Positions 31,632-40,690 of a DNA stretch of 64,000 nucleotides are shown here, one piece after another. The notes under the pieces are model-generated. The model was given only the letters and a program-made list of their open reading frames with translations. It was not told the origin of the DNA and made no database searches. The translations under genes were made by a program, and so were the position numbers. The stretch is from Gemmatimonadaceae bacterium (GTDB taxonomy: Bacteria; Gemmatimonadota; Gemmatimonadetes; Gemmatimonadales; Gemmatimonadaceae): the NCBI GenBank assembly GCA_019637355.1, contig JAHBVT010000001.1, positions 2,387,192 through 2,451,191 of the forward strand, read 5' to 3'. Each line of letters opens with the position of its first letter. Position 1 is the stretch's first letter.

Positions 31632-32297
31632 CGTCATCCGCAGTCCGCTGACCGTCAATTCCAGGTTGTGGCTGACGCGGATGCCGTAGTTGCCATCCAG
31701 CGACTTCAGCTTGTCGGCGGCGACGGCCTGTGCGCGGGTCACGGTGTGGACCGCCGTGCCGTTGATGACGCAGGAGGCATTGCCGCCCTGCACGCGCCAG
31801 CCGATGGTGTTGGTGGCTTCGCCGTTGGCGTCGGCCTTCACGAGGGCGTCGGAGGCGGCGCGATCCACGAGCGTCTGCACGTTGGCGCCGTGGAAGGTCT
31901 TGATCGAGTAGGTGCCGTTGCCGTAGGCGATGCAGTACATCAGCGTCTCGGTGTCGCTCTCGAGGTCGTTCCCGCCGATGAAGATGCCGTAGGAGTGCGG
32001 GTGCGACGCGGCCATCCGGTGTTCCTTGAAGGTCGCGCTGACCTCGTAGTTGCCGTGGGCGTGGTGCGACGGGTTCCAGAAGTTGCCGGCAGGCCCGACG
32101 GAGAGGCGCAGCGCGCCGCTTTCCATCCGCATTCGCGAGTCGTTCACGGTCCGGCCCTGCGAGGCGGGACGGCGGTCCACGCGGCCCTTCCACCCGTCGA
32201 CCTGAATTCCGCCACCGACCACTCGATCGGGATCGTCTTGGGCCTGGGCGGGCACGGCGATGAGTGCCGCCGTGGCGAGCAATGCAATCGTGCGCAT
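31623..32297 (-). CDS. Secreted DUF1080-like (concanavalin-fold) protein
   Basis: 224 residues with signal peptide RTIALLATAALIAVPAQAQ and Shine-Dalgarno AGGAG before the ATG at 32297. The mature part is a beta-sandwich candidate: GNYEVSATFKEH, SYGIFIGGNDLESDTETLMY, TNTIGWRVQGGNASCVINGTAV. This order matches DUF1080/3-keto-disaccharide hydrolase-like domains that bind or cleave sugars, but no catalytic residues can be assigned. A minus-strand TATTTT about 30 nt upstream may be its promoter. It sits alone between the convergent tyrS and the prfC operon. Confidence 0.65.
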   Translation of the reverse strand: MRTIALLATAALIAVPAQAQDDPDRVVGGGIQVDGWKGRVDRRPASQGRTVNDSRMRMESGALRLSVGPAGNFWNPSHHAHGNYEVSATFKEHRMAASHPHSYGIFIGGNDLESDTETLMYCIAYGNGTYSIKTFHGANVQTLVDRAASDALVKADANGEATNTIGWRVQGGNASCVINGTAVHTVTRAQAVAADKLKSLDGNYGIRVSHNLELTVSGLRMTAR

Positions 32298-32343
32298 CTG
32301 GAGCTCCTGGGGAGAGTGACCCCCTAAAATACCCCGATGCGGC

Positions 32344-34020
32344 TCAAGGTGCCTCGGTGTGGAACGTGAGCCCCTGCTCCGCCCCCTTCTCCAGCGCCCA
32401 GCGCAACCGCCACTCGTCGCGGAAGACCAGCACCTGCTGGCCCTTGGAATCGGTGAGCAGCGTGAGGTCCTGGGCCTCGCCGAGCCGGCGGATGGCGGCC
32501 TCGGGCCCGGTGACCCAGCGCGGGAAGCGGTACGGCATCATCTCCAGCGTGCAGGGCGCGCCGTACTCGTTCTCGAGCCGGTGGACCATCACATCGAACT
32601 GCAGCATACCGACGGCGCCGACGATCGGCACCGGTCCCATCTGTGACTCGGCGAAGAAGGCCTGCGCCGCGCCTTCATCCGAGAGTTCGCGCAGGCCTTT
32701 GTCGAGCGCCTTGCGGCGCAGCGGGTCCTTGGAGAGGATGCGTGCGAAGTGCTGCGGCGCGAATCGCGGGATGCCGACGTACTCGAGCAGCTTGCCGTTC
32801 TCGGCCTTCGGGGCTCCCGGCGCGGCGAGCGTGTCGCCGATGCGGAGGTTGCCGCGGTCGTGCACGCCGACGACGTCGCCCGGCAGCGCTTCCTCGGCGA
32901 AGGCGCGCTCGCGGCCGAGGAACTGCTGGGGCGGCGCGAGCTTGAAGCTCTTGCCGGTGCGGACGTGCGTGACCTCGAGGCCGGCGGCGTAGCGACCGCT
33001 GCAGACGCGGAGGAAGGCGACGCGATCGCGATGCCGCGGATCCATATTGGCCTGCACCTTGAAGACGAAGCCGGTGAAGGCCTCGCCGCTGGGCTCGATG
33101 CGGCCGGCGTTGCTGTCGCGGCCCACCGGCGCGGGTGCGAGGGGCAGGAAGTCCTCGAGGAAGGGCTCGACGCCGAAGTTGGTGAGGGCCGAGGCGAAGT
33201 ACACGGGCGTCATCTCGCCGCTGATGATCGCGGCGGGATCGAACTCGTGGCCGGCCATGTCGAGCAGCTCGATGTCGTGGGCGAGCTTCTCGACGGCCTG
33301 CAGCGCCTCGTCGGTGTTGCCAAGTACCTCGAGGAGCTTCGGGTCGTTCGGGCCGTCGAGTTCGATGGCCGTCGTCTCGACCTTATCCGCGCCGTGACGG
33401 TCGTCGCGCTCGAAGAGGAACGCGCGCTTCTGGCGGCGGTCGTAGACGCCGCGGAAGACGGTGCCGTGCACCGGGTCCGAGATGTGGATGGGCCAGTGTG
33501 CGGCGACGGCGATGATGCCGAGCTCGGCCTCGACGTCCGACACCAGCTTGAGCGGATCCTCGCCGACGCGGTCGCACTTGTTGACGACCGTGAAGATCGG
33601 CATCCGCCGGCGGCGGCAGACCTCGAAGAGCTGTCGCGTCCGCTCTTCGACGCCCTTGCGGTTGTCGAGGAGCATCACGACCGAGTCTGCGGCGACGAGC
33701 GTGCGGAAGGTGTCCTCGCCGAAGTCGGCGTGGCCGGGCGTGTCGAGCAGGTTGACGTTGTAGCCGTGATACTCGAACTGCAGCACCGAGCTCGTGACCG
33801 AGATGCCGCGCTCTTGCTCGAGCGCCATCCAGTCGGAGGTGGCGTGCTTCTGCGCCTTGCGGGCCTTCACCGAACCGGCCTGGTGGATGGCGCCGCCGTA
33901 GAGCAGCAGCTTCTCCGTCAAGGTGGTCTTGCCAGCGTCGGGATGCGAGATGATGGCGAAGGTGCGGCGTCGCGCGATCTGGTCGGCGAGGGCGGCAGCG
34001 GAAATGGCGGGAGCGGTCAC
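32344..34020 (-). CDS. prfC: Peptide chain release factor 3
   Basis: GTPase that recycles RF1/RF2 from the ribosome; 558 residues, slightly longer than E. coli (529). G1 SHPDAGKTT, G2 region QERGISVTSS, G3 DTPGHADFGEDTF, G4 NKCDR. RF3-specific features are DWMALEQERGISV and the C-terminal domain (VGAVGMLQFDVMVHRLENEY). The GTG start overlaps the stop of the class V aminotransferase by 4 nt (GTGA). It is the last gene of the msbA-lpxL-aminotransferase-prfC run on the minus strand. Confidence 0.95.
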   Translation of the reverse strand: MTAPAISAAALADQIARRRTFAIISHPDAGKTTLTEKLLLYGGAIHQAGSVKARKAQKHATSDWMALEQERGISVTSSVLQFEYHGYNVNLLDTPGHADFGEDTFRTLVAADSVVMLLDNRKGVEERTRQLFEVCRRRRMPIFTVVNKCDRVGEDPLKLVSDVEAELGIIAVAAHWPIHISDPVHGTVFRGVYDRRQKRAFLFERDDRHGADKVETTAIELDGPNDPKLLEVLGNTDEALQAVEKLAHDIELLDMAGHEFDPAAIISGEMTPVYFASALTNFGVEPFLEDFLPLAPAPVGRDSNAGRIEPSGEAFTGFVFKVQANMDPRHRDRVAFLRVCSGRYAAGLEVTHVRTGKSFKLAPPQQFLGRERAFAEEALPGDVVGVHDRGNLRIGDTLAAPGAPKAENGKLLEYVGIPRFAPQHFARILSKDPLRRKALDKGLRELSDEGAAQAFFAESQMGPVPIVGAVGMLQFDVMVHRLENEYGAPCTLEMMPYRFPRWVTGPEAAIRRLGEAQDLTLLTDSKGQQVLVFRDEWRLRWALEKGAEQGLTFHTEAP

Positions 34021-35183
34021 GGATGGAATCTAAGTGCATCCATCACAGGCATCAGATCGTCCGGCAGGTTGTGAAAATGCGGCGCAAGCCGAATGGCACC
34101 CTCGCGCACCGAATGCACCACCCCGGCCTGGCGCAGCCGCGCCGAGTCGCCCGCCACGTCGCGCGTCCGAAACGCGACGATGCCCGCGCGACGTTCGCGC
34201 TCCGGCGGCGTCAGCACCGTGGCCCCATCGAGCGAGGACGCGAGGTTCCACAGCTCGCCGGTGAGGCCGCCGAGATAGTCCTCGATGGCCGCCGGGCCGA
34301 TCGCGAGCAACAACTCCAGCGTCGCATTCATTCCGACGAAGTCCTGAATCGGCAGCGAGCCCACCTCAAATCGCTGCGCGTCGTCGCGCCAGGCGGGATC
34401 GTAATCGAGGAACTTCGCGAAATCGCCGGCAGTCGCCTGCGAGAGCCACCCGGCGGCGGGCGGCTCCAATTGCGCGATCAACTCGCGCCGCACATACGCG
34501 AACGCCGCACCCCAGGGCGAGCACAGCCACTTCTGCGCGCCGTTGGACACGATGTCCACCGGTACGTCGCGTACGTCGAGCGCGCAGGCGCCGAGTCCTT
34601 GGATGGAGTCCATCGCGAACCAGACGCCGCGCTTCCGGCACGCCGTGCCGATGGCCTTCGCGTCGATGCGATACCCAGTCCAGAACGACACCCAACTGAG
34701 CGCCACGCCCTTGACGCGCGCATCGGTCTCGATGCGCCGGAGGATCTCGGATTCGTCCACCGCGAAGCCCTGCATCGGCACGAGTTCGAACGTGAACCCG
34801 CGCTGCTTGGCGGCGGCCATCCACGGGTACACATTCGCGGGGAACTCGCCTTCGCTCCCCAGCACGGTGTCGCCGGGGCCGAGGGGGAGCGCATAGGCCG
34901 CGAGGTTCACGCCCCAACTGGTGTTGGTCGTGAGCGCGATCTCGTCGGCGCTGGCCCCGATCAGCTGCGCGACGAGCGCGCGCGAACGGTCCAACTGCGG
35001 AAAGAAGTCCTCGGCGCGCATCGCGTGCATCTCGGCGCGCTTGTCGTTGTACGCGGCGACGGCGTCGCGGGCGCGTTGCGGGATCACGCCGATGCTGGCG
35101 TGATCGAAGTGCACGGCCTCGCCACGCGCCTCCCAGGGATACTCGCGGGCGCGGATGGACGCGACGTCGTACGGGTAGCTCAC
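34017..35183 (-). CDS. Class V aminotransferase (cysteine desulfurase/epimerase-like)
   Basis: 388 residues from the GTG at 35183, which overlaps the acyltransferase stop by 4 nt. Fold-type I PLP enzyme: TTNTSWGVNLAAYAL (phosphate-binding), WVSFWTGYRID, DSIQGLGACALDV (Asp contacting PLP) and NGAQKWLCSPWG, in which Lys218 is the PLP lysine. The closest relatives by pattern are isopenicillin N epimerase-like or kynureninase-like class V enzymes. No catalytic cysteine loop typical of IscS is visible, so cysteine desulfurase activity is unlikely. The substrate is unknown. Confidence 0.85.
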   Translation of the reverse strand: MSYPYDVASIRAREYPWEARGEAVHFDHASIGVIPQRARDAVAAYNDKRAEMHAMRAEDFFPQLDRSRALVAQLIGASADEIALTTNTSWGVNLAAYALPLGPGDTVLGSEGEFPANVYPWMAAAKQRGFTFELVPMQGFAVDESEILRRIETDARVKGVALSWVSFWTGYRIDAKAIGTACRKRGVWFAMDSIQGLGACALDVRDVPVDIVSNGAQKWLCSPWGAAFAYVRRELIAQLEPPAAGWLSQATAGDFAKFLDYDPAWRDDAQRFEVGSLPIQDFVGMNATLELLLAIGPAAIEDYLGGLTGELWNLASSLDGATVLTPPERERRAGIVAFRTRDVAGDSARLRQAGVVHSVREGAIRLAPHFHNLPDDLMPVMDALRFHP

Positions 35184-36118
35184 GGCTCTCGGAGGTGCGG
35201 GGGCGTGTCGGGCGGCTGGCGCTTCCAGCGGCGATGCTGCCAGAAGTACTGCTCGGGATGCTCGCGCACGCAGTCCTCGATGGCTTTCGTATAGTTGCGC
35301 ACGGTGTCGTCTACGGCCTGGTCGCGGTCCTCGTGCTCGGCCAGCGTCACCTCGCGCACGATGAAGCGGTACGACTGGTCCGGCTGCCGGAGCGCGGCGA
35401 TGAACAGGATCGGGAGCTTGCTGCGGATGGCGAACACGGCGGCACCGCGCGGGGTCTTGGCGGGGCGCCCGAAGAAGTCCACGTAGGTGGACGCGAGGCC
35501 CTTGGCCCCTTGATCGGAGAGGAAGCCGACGGCGCGTCCGTCGCGGAACGAGCGCGGGATGGCGCGCACGGCCTCGTCGTCGAAGAGCACGCGCACGCCG
35601 AAGCGCTCGCGCGTGCGCTTGAAGAACGCATCGCTGAGCGGGTTGGCCATATGCATCGCGATGGCGTCCACGGGGATGCCGCGCGCGGCCATATACGCGG
35701 CGGAAAGCTCCCAACTCCCGATGTGTCCGCTGACGAGGACGACGCCGCGTCCCTGGGCGACGGCCGCCTCGAGCAGCTCCCAGCGATCGGTGCCGGAGAA
35801 CGCGGCGAGCACGGCTTCCTTGGGCTCGCGCGAAAGCAGGATGCTCTCGATGGTTACGCGACCGAGCCCGCGGTAGCTCTCGCGGGCGACGGCGCGGACA
35901 CGGGCTTCGTCGAACTCCGGGAACGCGGCGCGGATGTAGCGCTCCACCTGGCCGGCGCGCACGCGGAAGGGCGAGTACCCGAGCCCACCGATGAAGGCGC
36001 CGATACCCGAGGCCGTCTTCCAACTGAACGGGCGCAGCGCCGCGGCGACGAGCCGCAGGATGCCGTACTCGAGGCGCTGCGTGAGCGTGGGGGCGGCGGC
36101 GCGCTCAGGCGTCGCCAT
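35180..36118 (-). CDS. Lipid A-type lauroyl/myristoyl acyltransferase (LpxL/HtrB family)
   Basis: 312 residues from the ATG at 36118, which overlaps the ABC transporter gene by 14 nt. The acyltransferase catalytic motif HX4E is present as VSGHIGSWE. Further LpxL-family marks: DRWELLEAAVAQGRGVVL, FLSDQGAKGLASTYVDFFG and EHPEQYFWQHRRWKRQP near the end. It should add secondary acyl chains to lipid A or a related lipid at the inner membrane. Coupling to an MsbA-like exporter supports that role. The N-terminal membrane segment is weak. Confidence 0.88.
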   Translation of the reverse strand: MATPERAAAPTLTQRLEYGILRLVAAALRPFSWKTASGIGAFIGGLGYSPFRVRAGQVERYIRAAFPEFDEARVRAVARESYRGLGRVTIESILLSREPKEAVLAAFSGTDRWELLEAAVAQGRGVVLVSGHIGSWELSAAYMAARGIPVDAIAMHMANPLSDAFFKRTRERFGVRVLFDDEAVRAIPRSFRDGRAVGFLSDQGAKGLASTYVDFFGRPAKTPRGAAVFAIRSKLPILFIAALRQPDQSYRFIVREVTLAEHEDRDQAVDDTVRNYTKAIEDCVREHPEQYFWQHRRWKRQPPDTPPHLREP

Positions 36119-37925
36119 CGCCACCGCCCCGCTGCTGCAGCGCGTGCAGACGCGCGTAGGCCCCGCCGCGCGCGAGCAGCGCATCGTGCGTCCCGCGCTC
36201 GACGATGCGGCCTTCGTCCATCACGAGGATCTGCGTGGCGTGCACGATGGTGCTCAGCCGATGTGCGATCACGAACGTCGTGCGGCCGGCGAGCAAACGG
36301 TCCAGCGCTTCCTGCACGAGGCGTTCGCTCTCGGTGTCGAGCGCGCTCGTCGCTTCATCGAGGATCAAGATCGGCGGGTCGGTGAGCAGTGCGCGCGCGA
36401 TGGCGAGGCGCTGGCGCTGGCCGCCGGAGAGGCGCGTGCCGCGCTCGCCGAGCACGGTCTCGTAGCCCTCGGGCAGCGCGGCGATGAACTCGTGCGCGTT
36501 GGCGGCGCGGGCCGCCGCCTCGACCTGCTGCTGCGTGTACTGCTCGGCCGCACCGTAGGCGATGTTGGCGCGCACGCTGTCGTTGAAGAGCACGGTGTCC
36601 TGCGAGACGATGCCGGTGAGCTGGCGCAGCGAGGTGAGCGTGATCTCCCGCGTGTCGACGCCGTCGAGGAGGATGCGGCCGGCGGTGGGCTCGATGAAGC
36701 GCGGGATGAGGTCCACCAGCGTGCTCTTGCCCGCCCCGCTGGCGCCCACGAGCGCGATGACCTCGCCGCGCGCGGCAGTGAAGGAGACGTCGCTGAGCAC
36801 GGGACGGTCGCCGTAGGCGAAACCCACCGCGTCAAACACCAAGTCGCGCTCCAGCGTCTGAACGCTGCGCGTCCCGCGATCCGACTGCGCTTCGGTGGGC
36901 TGGTCGAGCACGTCGAAGAGCCGCTCGGCCGCCGCCAGCGACTGCTGCGCGGTGGTGGGCGCCTGCGAGAGCTGCTTGAGCGGCTGCAAGAGGCGCATCA
37001 CCAGCACCATAAACGTGATGAGCGTGCCGCCGTCCATCGCGCCGCCACCGAGGACCTCGCGTGCGCCGAGCCAGAGAATGGCCACGGCCACGATGGTGCC
37101 CAGCACCTCGGTCATCGGGCCGCTCAGCAGGGCGATGCGCTGGATGCGCGTCATCCCCTTGGAGTAGCGGGCCGAGGCGCCGAGGAAGCGGCCGTCCTCG
37201 TAGCGCTCGCCGCGGAAGGACTTCACCAGGCGGATGCCGCTGACGACCTCCTGCAGCACGCTGGTGATCTCACCGTACTCGGCGCGCAGGCGGCGATGCC
37301 CCTTGCGCAACTTGCGGAGGATCGGCTGCAGCAGGCCGATGATGAGCGGGGCGACCACCAACGCGTAGAGCGTGAGCCGCGGCGACATCCGGTAGAGGAT
37401 GACCACCGTGACCGCGAGTTGCGCCGCGTTCTGGATGGTGCGCGTGGCGACCTCGGCGAGGATGGCCTTGGTCTGCTCGGTGTCGGTGAGGATGCGGGCG
37501 ATGATCTGGCCCGTCTTGGTGCGCGAGAACCAGCCCAAGGGCAGGCGCTGCATATGCGAGAACACCGCCGCGCGCAGGTCGCGCGTGATGTACTCCTGCA
37601 GCGAGGCGCCGAGTTGGCCGCCGGCCCAGAGGAACACGTTCTTGAGCGCGACCATCGCGATGATCACGAGGATCACGCCCTGCAGCGAGCCGAGCGGGTC
37701 GTCGGGGACGAGGAAGGCGCCGATGAGCCGCTCCTGGATGACCGTCAGCCAGCCCATATCCTGGGCGATGGCGTTGGGCAGGCCGAAGAGCGTGTTGAGG
37801 AACGGGATGAGCAGGGTGAACGCGATGCCGTCGAGTGCGGCGGCGATCACGTTGAAGAGCACGTTCCCGGCGAGCCGCCAGGAGTGGGGGCGCAGGAAGG
37901 TGAGCAGGCGGCGGTAGAGCCGCAT
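36105..37925 (-). CDS. msbA: ABC exporter of MsbA type (lipid flippase)
   Basis: 606 residues from the ATG at 37925: six-helix membrane domain (about 15-330) and ATP-binding domain (about 345-590). Walker [11 protein letters not shown]-loop [10 protein letters not shown], signature [15 protein letters not shown], Walker [13 protein letters not shown] and H-loop IAHRLSTI are intact. Half-transporters of this type flip lipid A precursors; the overlapping LpxL-type gene supports this, though other lipids or drugs are possible. A minus-strand TATCTT near 37969 may be the promoter. Frame upstream of the chosen start is open but not domain-like. Confidence 0.87.
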   Translation of the reverse strand: MRLYRRLLTFLRPHSWRLAGNVLFNVIAAALDGIAFTLLIPFLNTLFGLPNAIAQDMGWLTVIQERLIGAFLVPDDPLGSLQGVILVIIAMVALKNVFLWAGGQLGASLQEYITRDLRAAVFSHMQRLPLGWFSRTKTGQIIARILTDTEQTKAILAEVATRTIQNAAQLAVTVVILYRMSPRLTLYALVVAPLIIGLLQPILRKLRKGHRRLRAEYGEITSVLQEVVSGIRLVKSFRGERYEDGRFLGASARYSKGMTRIQRIALLSGPMTEVLGTIVAVAILWLGAREVLGGGAMDGGTLITFMVLVMRLLQPLKQLSQAPTTAQQSLAAAERLFDVLDQPTEAQSDRGTRSVQTLERDLVFDAVGFAYGDRPVLSDVSFTAARGEVIALVGASGAGKSTLVDLIPRFIEPTAGRILLDGVDTREITLTSLRQLTGIVSQDTVLFNDSVRANIAYGAAEQYTQQQVEAAARAANAHEFIAALPEGYETVLGERGTRLSGGQRQRLAIARALLTDPPILILDEATSALDTESERLVQEALDRLLAGRTTFVIAHRLSTIVHATQILVMDEGRIVERGTHDALLARGGAYARLHALQQRGGGDGDA

Positions 37926-38015
37926 CAGGAAGTGCCCAGGGCCGGGATCATCTGCGACATAGATGTGGCAAGATAGCCCCTTCCACGGGGAGGGAGAGAG
38001 CGGCAACTTGGGGTT

Positions 38016-38441
38016 ATGGCCCACGCTCCGACCCCGTATGCGCCGCCGCGCGCGCTGTTTGCGTTCCCGGGGCTGGCGGCGGCGGCGGCCCGCGCACCGC
38101 TGGGCGGCGGGCGAGAGGCGCTCACGGGGGCGTTGATGGTGGCGCGGTTGGCCGCCGGAATGCGCCTGCCTCATCCGCTGACGGTCGACGCCCGTCGCGC
38201 GCGCGCCGAGCAGGCCAAAGGGTGGCTGAGCGCCCTCGCGCTGCCGGCCAAGACGCGCACGGCCCTGCTCAAGGGCATCGCGGCCAGCGCCCAAGGGGAC
38301 CGGACGGTGATGGCCGAGGCCCTTGCCGGGGTGACCGACGTCACCGCGTCGCAGCTCGACAAAGTGGCACGTTCAGAGCTCAGCGCCCTGGCGGACCGGC
38401 TGCGCCAGGATGCCCTCGTGCTTGCCGGAGGCGTGGACTGA
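38016..38441 (+). CDS. Hypothetical helical protein, 141 residues
   Basis: It starts at the ATG at 38016, 90 bp from the divergent msbA start. The protein is Ala/Leu-rich and mostly helical, with a basic centre (VDARRARAEQAKGWLSALAL) and no signal peptide or clear transmembrane span. Codon usage fits its neighbours. No motif is recognised. The promoter of the next gene appears to lie in its 3' end. It may be linked to that gene functionally, but that is not shown. Confidence 0.55.
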   Translation: MAHAPTPYAPPRALFAFPGLAAAAARAPLGGGREALTGALMVARLAAGMRLPHPLTVDARRARAEQAKGWLSALALPAKTRTALLKGIAASAQGDRTVMAEALAGVTDVTASQLDKVARSELSALADRLRQDALVLAGGVD

Positions 38442-38451
38442 CCCGTAGAAT
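38422..38451 (+). promoter_or_regulatory. Promoter upstream of the DnaB-C-like gene
   Basis: TTGCCG (38422-38427), 18-bp spacer, TAGAAT (38446-38451). It overlaps the end of the 141-residue gene and would start transcription near 38458, about 60 nt before the DnaB-C-like start. Confidence 0.4.
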
Positions 38452-38519
38452 AGGTCGCCCGCGCTTCCTTATTTCGTGAGGCTCCTCTGCGCCCCAACGA
38501 CATCTCCCCGATCAGCCGC

Positions 38520-39335
38520 GTGATGCGGCGTGTGGACTTGGCCACCGACGGACAGCCGTCGGGGGACACGGTGCGCACGGGCTTCCCGAGCCTGGACCGG
38601 GCGCTGGGCGGCGGCCTGCGGCGCGGTGACGTGGTGGTGATCGGTGGCGACGTGGGCAGTGGCAAGTCGGCGCTGGCGCTGGCGATGGCGGTGCGGGTGG
38701 CGCAGGGCGGGGTGCCGGTGGCGTTCCTGACCGGCGAAATGACGACGGAGCGGGTGATGGAGCGCGCCCTGGCGCTCGAGGGTCGCGTGCGCGTGGACGA
38801 CCTTCGCAGCGGCAAGCTCGATGACCTGACCCGCGCCAACGTGGGCGCGGCAGCGGTGCGCCTCCGCGACCGCTCGCCGCGCGTCGAGCCGTTGCCGAGC
38901 GCCTCGCTGGACGCGTTGCGCACGCGCATCCGCGAGCTGGCGTGCGATTTGATTGTCGTGGATTCGCTTCAGGCGCTGGCGTTGGGCGAGGGACCGCAGG
39001 ACGAGCTGCTCGCCAGCGCAATGCGGGCGTTGAAGGCCGCGGCACTGGACCTCGACGTGAGCGTGCTGGTGACGGCACAGTTGCCCAAGTGGGAGCGGGC
39101 GCGCGCCGACGCGCGCCCGACGCTGGATGACTTCGGTGCCCTCGGCGCGGTGAAGCAGCACGCCGACGTGGTGCTAGCGCTGTATCGCGAGGAGATGTAC
39201 GCGCCGGGCTACGGCGTGGAGGGTGCGACGGAACTGCTGGTGCGCAAGAACCGCAACGGCACGACCGGATATGTCGACCTGTATTTCTACAAGCAGTGGT
39301 TGCGCTTTGAGGATATGCTGGACCCCGACCGCTAG
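38520..39335 (+). CDS. DnaB C-terminal/KaiC-like RecA-fold ATPase
   Basis: At least 271 residues, from the GTG (38520) or the following ATG (38523); frame remains open upstream as far as a CTG. RecA-fold ATPase: Walker A GGDVGSGKSALALA, a catalytic Glu in FLTGEMTTERV, Walker B CDLIVVDSLQAL. The order GFPSLDRALGGGLRRGDVVV to RKNRNGTTGYVDLYFYKQWLRFED matches the DnaB helicase C-terminal domain, but the N-terminal DnaB domain is missing. It is therefore not the replicative helicase. It may serve DNA repair, replication loading or signalling. The TPR gene follows after 8 nt. Confidence 0.82.
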   Translation: MMRRVDLATDGQPSGDTVRTGFPSLDRALGGGLRRGDVVVIGGDVGSGKSALALAMAVRVAQGGVPVAFLTGEMTTERVMERALALEGRVRVDDLRSGKLDDLTRANVGAAAVRLRDRSPRVEPLPSASLDALRTRIRELACDLIVVDSLQALALGEGPQDELLASAMRALKAAALDLDVSVLVTAQLPKWERARADARPTLDDFGALGAVKQHADVVLALYREEMYAPGYGVEGATELLVRKNRNGTTGYVDLYFYKQWLRFEDMLDPDR

Positions 39336-39343
39336 GAGAAGTG

Positions 39344-40687
39344 ATGCGTCATTCCCGTCTGCTACTCGCCTGCGCCCTGCTCGCCCTCGCCGCCCCGGCA
39401 GCCGAGGCACAGCAGCGCGACCCCGTCGCCCGACTCGAGGCGGCGCGCGCGGCCAACCCGCGTAGCGTCGCGGCGCTGCGCGCGCTGGGCGTCGCGTACT
39501 ACAAGGCCGATCGCTTCGCCGAGGCGCGCACCGTGCTGGATCAGGCACGCCAGCTTGATCCGCGCGACGGCGTGAGCGCGCTGTACGCCGGGCTCGCGGC
39601 GGAGGGCACGCAGGACTACGCGGGTGCGAAGGCGGCCTACGAGGATTACCTCAAGGTCGGCCGCTCGCGCCGCACGCGCAGGGACATCCAGCAGCGCCTT
39701 GTCGCGATTGCGCGGCTCGAGGTGGTGGCATCGGCGCGGGCGGCCGTCGCCAACGAGGCCACGCTCTCGCAGACGCCGGGTGACCGCCGCACGATCGCCG
39801 TGCCGCCGTTCAAGTTCTCCGGGCCGGATGCGGAGACGCTGCAACCGCTGGAGCGCGGCTTCGCCGAGCTGATGATCACCGACCTCTCGCGCTCAGCGCA
39901 GCTGACGGTCGTGGAGCGCGACCGGATGCAGGCGATCGCGGATGAAATCCGGCTGGGCGAGAGCGACCGCGTGGACGCGGCGACGGCGGTGCGGGCCGGC
40001 AAGCTGATTCGCGCCGGACGCCTGGTGAACGGCTCGATGGTGCAGACCACCGGCAGCGAGCTCACGATCGAATCGAACGTGATCGACGTGAGCACGTCCG
40101 AACTGGCGGCGCCGGTGTCGGTGTCGAACAACCTCGACAACCTGTTCGCGATGCAGAAGCAGTTGGTGCTGCGCGTGTTCGAGCAGCTCGGCGTGACGCT
40201 GACGCCGGCCGAGCGGCAGTTGGTGGACCGGCAGGCGACGACGAACCTGAACGCGTTCCTGGCGTACAGCCGCGGCCTGATGGCGGCGGACGACGGCCGC
40301 TTCGAGGACGCGTCGCGGTACTTCCAGGAAGCGCGGTCGCTGGACCCGGGCTTCGGCGCGGCGGGCGTCCGGCTGCAGGCGGCGCAGGCGGCGGCCGTGG
40401 GCACTCAGGTGACCGCAGCGACGATTGAAGGGGGACTGCAGGGGACGGAGTCGCAGACCGTGAGCAGCGCGCAGCGCGGCGAGACGGTCACGCCGGGCAC
40501 GTCGAACACGCTCAACACGGTGTCGCAGAACGTGAACCCGCCGTCGGTGACACCGATCTCCAACTCGGACCGCAACGGCAACTCGCAACCGCCGCCGCCG
40601 AACGTGGACCAATCCACGAACGGCACCGGCCTTGACCAACCGACGCCGCGCACAGGCACGGTCACCTTCATTCTTCGCCGGCCGTAA
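39344..40687 (+). CDS. Secreted TPR protein with CsgG-like domain
   Basis: 447 residues; AGGAGAAGTG precedes the ATG at 39344. Signal peptide RHSRLLLACALLALAAPAAEA. Residues about 30-110 hold TPR-like helices (RALGVAYYKADRFAEARTV). Residues about 140-280 resemble the CsgG/FlgO-type periplasmic domain (TIAVPPFKFSG, MITDLSRSAQLTVVERDRMQ, GRLVNGSMVQTTGSELTIES). More TPR follows (about 290-350), then a low-complexity Thr/Asn/Pro tail. It lacks an obvious lipobox cysteine. It probably forms an envelope complex with the barrel gene 3 nt downstream. Confidence 0.75.
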   Translation: MRHSRLLLACALLALAAPAAEAQQRDPVARLEAARAANPRSVAALRALGVAYYKADRFAEARTVLDQARQLDPRDGVSALYAGLAAEGTQDYAGAKAAYEDYLKVGRSRRTRRDIQQRLVAIARLEVVASARAAVANEATLSQTPGDRRTIAVPPFKFSGPDAETLQPLERGFAELMITDLSRSAQLTVVERDRMQAIADEIRLGESDRVDAATAVRAGKLIRAGRLVNGSMVQTTGSELTIESNVIDVSTSELAAPVSVSNNLDNLFAMQKQLVLRVFEQLGVTLTPAERQLVDRQATTNLNAFLAYSRGLMAADDGRFEDASRYFQEARSLDPGFGAAGVRLQAAQAAAVGTQVTAATIEGGLQGTESQTVSSAQRGETVTPGTSNTLNTVSQNVNPPSVTPISNSDRNGNSQPPPPNVDQSTNGTGLDQPTPRTGTVTFILRRP

Positions 40688-40690
40688 CCG